A program made the position numbers and the translations under genes. Positions 59,242-64,000 of a stretch of 64,000 bases of DNA are shown here, piece after piece. Positions within the stretch are counted from its first letter, which is position 1. Each line of letters begins with the position of its first letter. Under the pieces are notes generated by a model. The model was given only the letters and a program-made list of their open reading frames with translations. It was not told the DNA's origin and did not search any database. The stretch comes from Phaffia rhodozyma (Eukaryota > Basidiomycota > Tremellomycetes > Cystofilobasidiales > Mrakiaceae), in contig JACGZH010000002.1 of the NCBI GenBank assembly GCA_014706385.1, positions 1,054,001 to 1,118,000 on the forward strand, given 5' to 3'.

Positions 59242-60390
59242 TCAACCTTTTAGTGAACCAAATCTTGCCAGGGAGTCTTCCCTGTTATTATATCACAAGG
59301 AGGATGAAATGAGAGCAATGTACCGGTCAGTCATGATCAATGACAAAACGATATATCAGCAAAACACTCACGTAATTTCGGCTTCTTCCATTGTGTCCGA
59401 TTGAGCAACCTGATGTTCGCATGAAGCGTTTGAAGAATGCGCGCGCTTTAGAGTTGAGTGATAGGAACGAGAAAGAAATAGATCAAGAGGCAGAAACGTA
59501 CAACTCTGAGCACGCTCTTCTTCGAACTTTCTTGAATCTCACCAGCGATTATAAGCTCGTCTAGGATCTATAGACAAACAGAAGAAGATATATTGTGTCT
59601 TCAGTATCTAGGACCTTCAGAGAATGTGATCGATACAGATGAACAGAAAAAGGATAGAGGACAAAAAGCTCACAGCATAGGCTTTTTGGAAGTTGAAGAT
59701 GAGATCCAACTCGCAAACCTAAAGTGATCAATTCAAGTGATCCATCGGTTGATTGGCCAACAAAGAAAGAAAGAGAGAGAAGAGGACATGGTTTGGTTAG
59801 ATGGACATGGTTCTTGATCAAAACCTTGAATGACCAAAGCGATGCTGAAATGGAGAGCTGAAAAGATCTCATGTTGATGATATTGCTCGGGCCTGCTTGC
59901 CTATATCCCTTTTGTTTTGATATAAAGCCGCCTTTCAACTCTTCCACTAAGGAATGAACAGCGAGACTCACGTTCCCAAAATATCTATCAAGAACCTCTA
60001 CATATCGGTGAATGATTTCAAGCGTCACAAGCTCGTTATCGCCCGACGAGATCCCGGCGATGAAGAACAAGGAGGCATATCGTCTGTAAACCACCTTGTC
60101 ACCTGAAGTATGTACGCAAGATTTTATTGGTAAGAAGGGTAAGACTCGATCCTCGAAATAAACCGTACCAGTCTTTTGACATCATAGAGAACACGCAAGT
60201 CCAACTCAAACGGACGAAAACACAAACCTTTGTATTCTAAAAAGTTGCACATCCTTGTTCGTCTGGCAAGCACAAGTTGAGTCACATCCTTGACGATCTT
60301 GTTCTTGGACTTTGTGGGCAGCGTTTGGTACCACTTTGCCAGACGGACCTTTCCCTGACGGGAGACGAGGAGCATGTAGTTGATTCCCAT
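59242..60390 (-). CDS. APS1: AP-1 complex sigma subunit
   Basis: Small chain of the clathrin adaptor AP-1, acting at the trans-Golgi network and endosomes. The start is [20 protein letters not shown]; then [16 protein letters not shown] and MCNFLEYKG join [18 protein letters not shown] across an intron. [51 protein letters not shown] and [17 protein letters not shown] complete the longin-like fold. A last exon adds [12 protein letters not shown]. The combination [15 protein letters not shown] and ESSKK is characteristic of AP-1 rather than AP-2 sigma. Five or six introns. It faces the IPMK gene across 242 bp. Confidence 0.96.
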
Positions 60391-60632
60391 GATGAAGACC
60401 GGCTGTAGTAGCTGCTGTTGCCGCTGATGGTGTTTGATGGGAAACAAAGATGGCTCAGGTCGCACGGGAGGAGAATCCCATTGCACGAGGATTCACGCTT
60501 ACGTAACAAAATTCATCAGTCTAACACAACTTCATCTCATCTGTTTAGCTCAACGACGACAACGACCACGACCGTCTTCTCACCTCGTTTCTCGCTCTTT
60601 CGATACCTAGATATCATTGAAATAAAGAGATA
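60391..60632. promoter_or_regulatory. Divergent promoter of AP-1 sigma and IPMK
   Basis: Only 242 bp lie between the two ATGs. A degenerate CGACNA run (60550-60575) sits roughly in the middle. No TATA box is evident. Confidence 0.5.
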
Positions 60633-61930
60633 ATGTCGCAAGTAGGAGGACATCCGACAATTCATTTTTCTCCAGATAATTCGCTTCTGTTTAAACCAAC
60701 GAACGCACAAGAAATCGAATTTTACCAAGCCCTGACAACTCGGCCAGAGCTCACAAGACTTCGGTGGTTTACTCCAGAGTTTCTAGGCACTCTCCGGTTG
60801 GAAGGAGGCATCCCACAGGACAAAGAAAAGAAAGAAGTCCCGGCTGATGAACCGGTTGTGAGCGACAAAGCTGACGATTCAGCCGAAATTGGCCAGCACG
60901 ACGTCAAGTCGCTCGCTTTGGGAGAAGAAACTAGCGAAACTCGTGCCCAGGCCGTTCGATCAACCGAGGTTTGTACATGACCTGTAGGATTTCAATACAG
61001 TCTTGTCATGCTGATTAGATTGTCGGTTTGGGCGCATGTCTGAAGAGTGTTGTCCTGACAAACTTGACTCAAGCGTTTACCCATCCGTCTGTTCTAGACG
61101 TCAAGCTGGGCACTGTGCTGTACGACGAGCATGCTTCACCAGAAAAGAAAGCTCGCATGGAGAAAGCGGCGCAAGATACAACAAGTGGGTCGTGTGGAAT
61201 CCGGCTCGTCGGATTTTCGGTTCGTACTCCTTTCTAGCTTCTCTCGCTTCGTTTTGTGGAGATCATGCTCAATATGTATCAGTACTGTCCTACTTAACAG
61301 AACTGGGATCCGTCCAACCAAACATCGATCATGACCGACAAAGCATTCGGCAAAGCTCTGACTCCCGAAACACTCCCTTCTGGTATCGCTCGATTCTTTC
61401 CACTTAAAACTTCATCTTCAACGTCGGGTCTCTCTTCATCCCTTCTACTCGAAGTCCTCCAAAATATTCATTTGGACCTAACGACCATCCATTCGATCCT
61501 TCTTGAGACCGAAGCTAGGTTCGTAGGAAGTAGTGTTCTGATTGTTTATGAATCAGATCCGACAGTTCTTCAAGAGGCATTGGATATCGAAGGAGGAGAA
61601 GGTGATTCAGATGGAGGTTGGTTCGAAGATGACTCAGTTTCCTCGTCGTCATCATCATCGTCATCATCTATCCCACCGCCATCTGCATCAACACTACCAT
61701 CATTATCTACTTCATCAACGATAGAACAAGGCGCAGGATCAAGCCAAGTGTCAAATGTGTTGGAGGAGAAGGAAGAGAGAATGGGACCGCCACCATCAGT
61801 TAGAGTGAAGATGATCGATTTCGCCCATTCAAAGTTAACATTGGGAGAGGGTCCCGATTTGGGGGTGTTGAAAGGGCTCAAGACGTTGATCCGGCTTATT
61901 GAAGACAGGATTGAAGAGATCAAGGTCTAA
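60633..61930 (+). CDS. ARG82: Inositol polyphosphate multikinase (ARG82/IPMK-like)
   Basis: Phosphorylates inositol tris- and tetrakisphosphates on the way to IP5/IP6 and pyrophosphates; nuclear in yeast. The N-lobe has EFYQALTTRPELTRLRWFTP. After the first intron come IVGLGACLKSVVLTNLTQAF and the catalytic signature PSVLDVKLGTVLYDEHAS, the PxxxDxKxG motif of the IPK family. CGIRLVGFS joins NWDPSNQTSIMTDKAFGKAL across the second intron. SSVLIVYESD is followed by a Ser-rich, length-variable insertion (61640-61740). The metal-binding VKMIDFAHSKLT is close to the C-terminus, and the protein ends IEDRIEEIKV. About 350 residues. IP6K and IP3K are less likely given size and the GFS region. Confidence 0.93.
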
Positions 61931-62877
61931 GACGAAAACACGCGCGCTTCGAGGTCTATGAAAGACAGATCCGATAATGTATGAAGATTGAGGTTCCTGG
62001 AAAACTCAGTTATACCCATGATCAAATACGTTTCCATCATCTAGGGTCAACTCATGATAGCGAACAAGTGGGAAAGAAGTTAGAAAAAAGAAAAAATCAG
62101 CTCATATTTCACAGACACATCCTCTAGGCTTCCCTGCCCTCAACATTTCCTTCAATATACTTCTTTTCTTGTTCAGGCAGAACATGACAGCCGTGATGTG
62201 TTGAACCGTCGTCTCTCCTCTTCAGATGATTTTACCATCAATAACTCTCGGGATCCCCGATTGTCTGCTGAACCAAATGGGGATCGATATGCGCAAAATT
62301 TTCAACGAACCAGAGTGAAAGGATCTGCATGTGGTTTTGACGATATGAACATGCACAACGCAGAAATGTTTATGTATATACTCGTAGATTCGAGAGTGAA
62401 TGCCGTTCAACATATTTCTTGTACAGAAGAACCTGAGTGATGGTGTCGGATGATTTGGTATCTTCCGATAAATTGTCTCAAAACCACAAGATGACAGTTC
62501 AAAACACTTGGAATGATCGAGCATGACAGATTTGAAAATCATCAAGATTGAACAAAAGAGGAGAGCAGATGCACTGGAGAAAGAGGCCATTGGAAGGATG
62601 AAGAGAAAGTTTATGGATACGATGTGAGATTGAAGGATGTAGAGAGAACAAGAAGGACAGAGAAAAAGTCGGAAATCGTTGCAAGATGCGATACAGATCT
62701 GAATCAAATAGGTGAGTCGATGTACAAAGACGTGATAGATGGGCGAAGGGTGAGGTCCGAAGTCAATTGATGAAGAAGTTAAGGGAGATAAGAAAAGAAC
62801 TAAGGAGAGAGAGAGAAAGGGATAGGGTCAAAGAAAGGGAACTCATTCCTCCTTCATCCACATGGAGGCAAACCCAT
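61931..62877. other. Convergent gap of almost 1 kb without a supported gene
   Basis: Between the IPMK stop and the stop of the disordered-protein gene. A 161-codon minus-strand frame (62222-62707) is hydrophobic and low in charged residues without a domain signal; I do not call it. Purine-rich stretches at 62770-62840 read toward the next gene's end. Confidence 0.4.
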
Positions 62878-63990
62878 TCAATCTCTATCTCCCCAACCCA
62901 GAACCGCTCTCAACCTCTCCCCACTGCGCGTCCAGGCCGACATGCCCTCCCCTCCTCCGTTCTCTTGACCTGATTCCACTCTTCGTCGACCCTCGTCAGG
63001 ATCCATGTAAACACCCGACTCTTGATCGGATCCTAACATCAACGGAGGTGCCAGATTCAAGTTCTCATCTTCCAATACGGAGGATGTCAATGTGATCGGA
63101 GGTTGGATCGTCGATCTTGAGTCTCTGATGTCTGATTCCCATCCGAGCAGCGAAGGAGGGCTAAGAGGAAGTTCCCAACCGAGTTTCAAGCCGCCCGCTT
63201 CGCGCGCCGATTGAGAAGGAGAGCAAGAAAGGTCGACCACAGTCCGGTCTCCCATTGAATCCTCGGGAGAGTAGACTAATGTTCTTGGCCGGGAATGTAT
63301 CACCGGCAACGGTGGTAAAGGTGAAGCCATCGAGGACGAATCTTCAAGCCAGCCAGCTGTACTTGAAGCTTCGTTAGCGGAAAAGGACCGTCGATGTTTA
63401 GGTTTTTTACTCAAATTGGGTCCCGCTCTGGGAGATAGTGCATGCGAGGAAGACAAGAACGGGGTTGAAGTGAGAGCGGAAGGTTGAGAGAGGGAGATAT
63501 CGAATGGGGTAGAAACTGATCGTCTATGAGCTAGACCGAGATGATGGGCATGCTGCTCGGTAGAAAGAGTGGACCGTCGGGGTCTGGGAATCGGGGCGGT
63601 GGGCAACCTAGGGCACGGCCTCGAGCTTGTAGCTCCTAAGGTTGAATATGAGCTAGGGCCTGGAGGCGTACTGGTCGAGAATTTTGAGATTGAGATTGAT
63701 CTAGTTGAAGCGGAGGGTGCCGTTGATATTGATGATAAGGAAGAAGACGTGGGGTGATGACTCCGTGAGACGTAAGACTCTGGTTGAAGTGTCGTATGAG
63801 GAGAAGAAGGTGGAGTCGACACAAATGGTCTCTTCAATCTCCCCTGAGTTATACCTGCTAGATGAGGCGGAACATCTTTCGATACAGGTCCAGTTTGTTC
63901 ATTGGGGGTACGTAACATATCAGCTGAGGACGAGGTTGATATAGATTGAATAGGCGCAGCGTCTATCTCTAATGTATCAGCATCAGTCAT
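62878..63990 (-). CDS. Disordered Ser/Pro-rich protein, possibly continuing past the window
   Basis: Not recognised. A single open frame of 370 codons without introns, starting MTDADTLEIDAAPIQSISTS. The frame has no upstream stop in the ten bases left, so the true start may be outside the window. Ser, Pro and Thr dominate. Basic-Ser motifs such as RRSVSTPF and HRRSFSAN recur, typical of AGC-kinase or 14-3-3 sites (inference). WELPLSPPSLLGWESD and WTRSGERLRAVLGWGDRD are the only hydrophobic short motifs, the latter at the C-terminus. No membrane segment or enzyme motif. Confidence 0.65.
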   Translation of the reverse strand: MTDADTLEIDAAPIQSISTSSSADMLRTPNEQTGPVSKDVPPHLAGITQGRLKRPFVSTPPSSPHTTLQPESYVSRSHHPTSSSLSSISTAPSASTRSISISKFSTSTPPGPSSYSTLGATSSRPCPRLPTAPIPRPRRSTLSTEQHAHHLGLAHRRSVSTPFDISLSQPSALTSTPFLSSSHALSPRAGPNLSKKPKHRRSFSANEASSTAGWLEDSSSMASPLPPLPVIHSRPRTLVYSPEDSMGDRTVVDLSCSPSQSAREAGGLKLGWELPLSPPSLLGWESDIRDSRSTIQPPITLTSSVLEDENLNLAPPLMLGSDQESGVYMDPDEGRRRVESGQENGGGEGMSAWTRSGERLRAVLGWGDRD

Positions 63991-64000
63991 GGGAGTTGTA

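Noticed and set aside
1..61930. Inositol 5-phosphatase and inositol kinase as an inositol phosphate gene cluster
   Set aside because: They are about 58 kb apart with some twenty unrelated genes between.
62222..62707. 161-codon minus-strand frame in the IPMK-downstream gap
   Set aside because: No domain, odd composition rich in Ile, Ser, Phe and Cys, and no splice-linked neighbours; the start is weak.

Overview
The window is nuclear DNA of an intron-rich fungus, most likely a basidiomycete yeast (Tremellomycetes-like; my guess at order Cystofilobasidiales is inference only). The evidence is mid-range GC, compact gene spacing, many 50-130 nt introns per gene, several exons under 30 nt, and typical fungal families (HDA1 with an Arb2 tail, BRE4-like ArAE_2 protein, COX15, GEM1). 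I see no rRNA, tRNA, CRISPR array, transposon or prophage.

Layout: (1) 1-2407 inositol polyphosphate 5-phosphatase, 5' end outside the window; (2) 2805-5705 minus, API5-like protein; (3) 6068-9665 class II histone deacetylase HDA1; (4) 9820-12715 TRM2 tRNA m5U methyltransferase; (5) 12897-18952 minus, large ArAE_2/BRE4-like membrane protein; (6) 18953-20672 poorly resolved stretch with one unrecognised minus-strand frame; (7) 20673-~24180 minus, TBC1D5-like Rab GAP; (8) 24441-27042 methionine aminopeptidase 1; (9) 27515-30791 PHD-finger protein; (10) 31123-33401 minus, FAF2/UBXD8-like protein; (11) 34304-35477 unknown Ser/Pro-rich protein; (12) 36020-39505 RBM25-like splicing factor; (13) 39845-40410 minus, small probable mitochondrial protein; (14) 40837-43639 MFS drug:H+ antiporter; (15) 43925-44867 DUF427 protein; (16) 45161-46801 peroxisomal-type 2,4-dienoyl-CoA reductase; (17) 46965-48810 minus, COX15; (18) 49172-52884 minus, Miro/GEM1; (19) 53927-54817 intronless atypical SDR; (20) 55198-58980 virilizer-like protein; (21) 59242-60390 minus, AP-1 sigma; (22) 60633-61930 inositol polyphosphate multikinase; (23) 62878-63990 minus, disordered protein that may continue past the window edge.

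The genes are mainly single-copy housekeeping genes of unrelated pathways; I see no biosynthetic cluster or defence island. Themes recur rather than cluster: inositol phosphate metabolism (genes 1 and 22), mitochondria (COX15, GEM1, possibly TRM2 and the small protein at 40 kb), RNA processing and modification (TRM2, RBM25, virilizer), and membrane traffic (TBC1D5-like, AP-1 sigma). Divergent pairs sharing short promoters are API5/HDA1, TBC/METAP1, small mitochondrial protein/MFS and AP-1 sigma/IPMK.

The most unusual content is in gene structure. One intron of the dienoyl-CoA reductase can only be read as AT-AC, one intron of the FAF2 homologue looks GC-AG, and conserved motifs of four proteins lie on micro-exons of 14-26 nt. 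A virilizer homologue (m6A writer complex) and a perfect 12-bp inverted repeat upstream of RBM25 also deserve a look. Exon joins were worked out by hand from splice signals and protein family conservation, so gene limits are firmer than individual exon edges.
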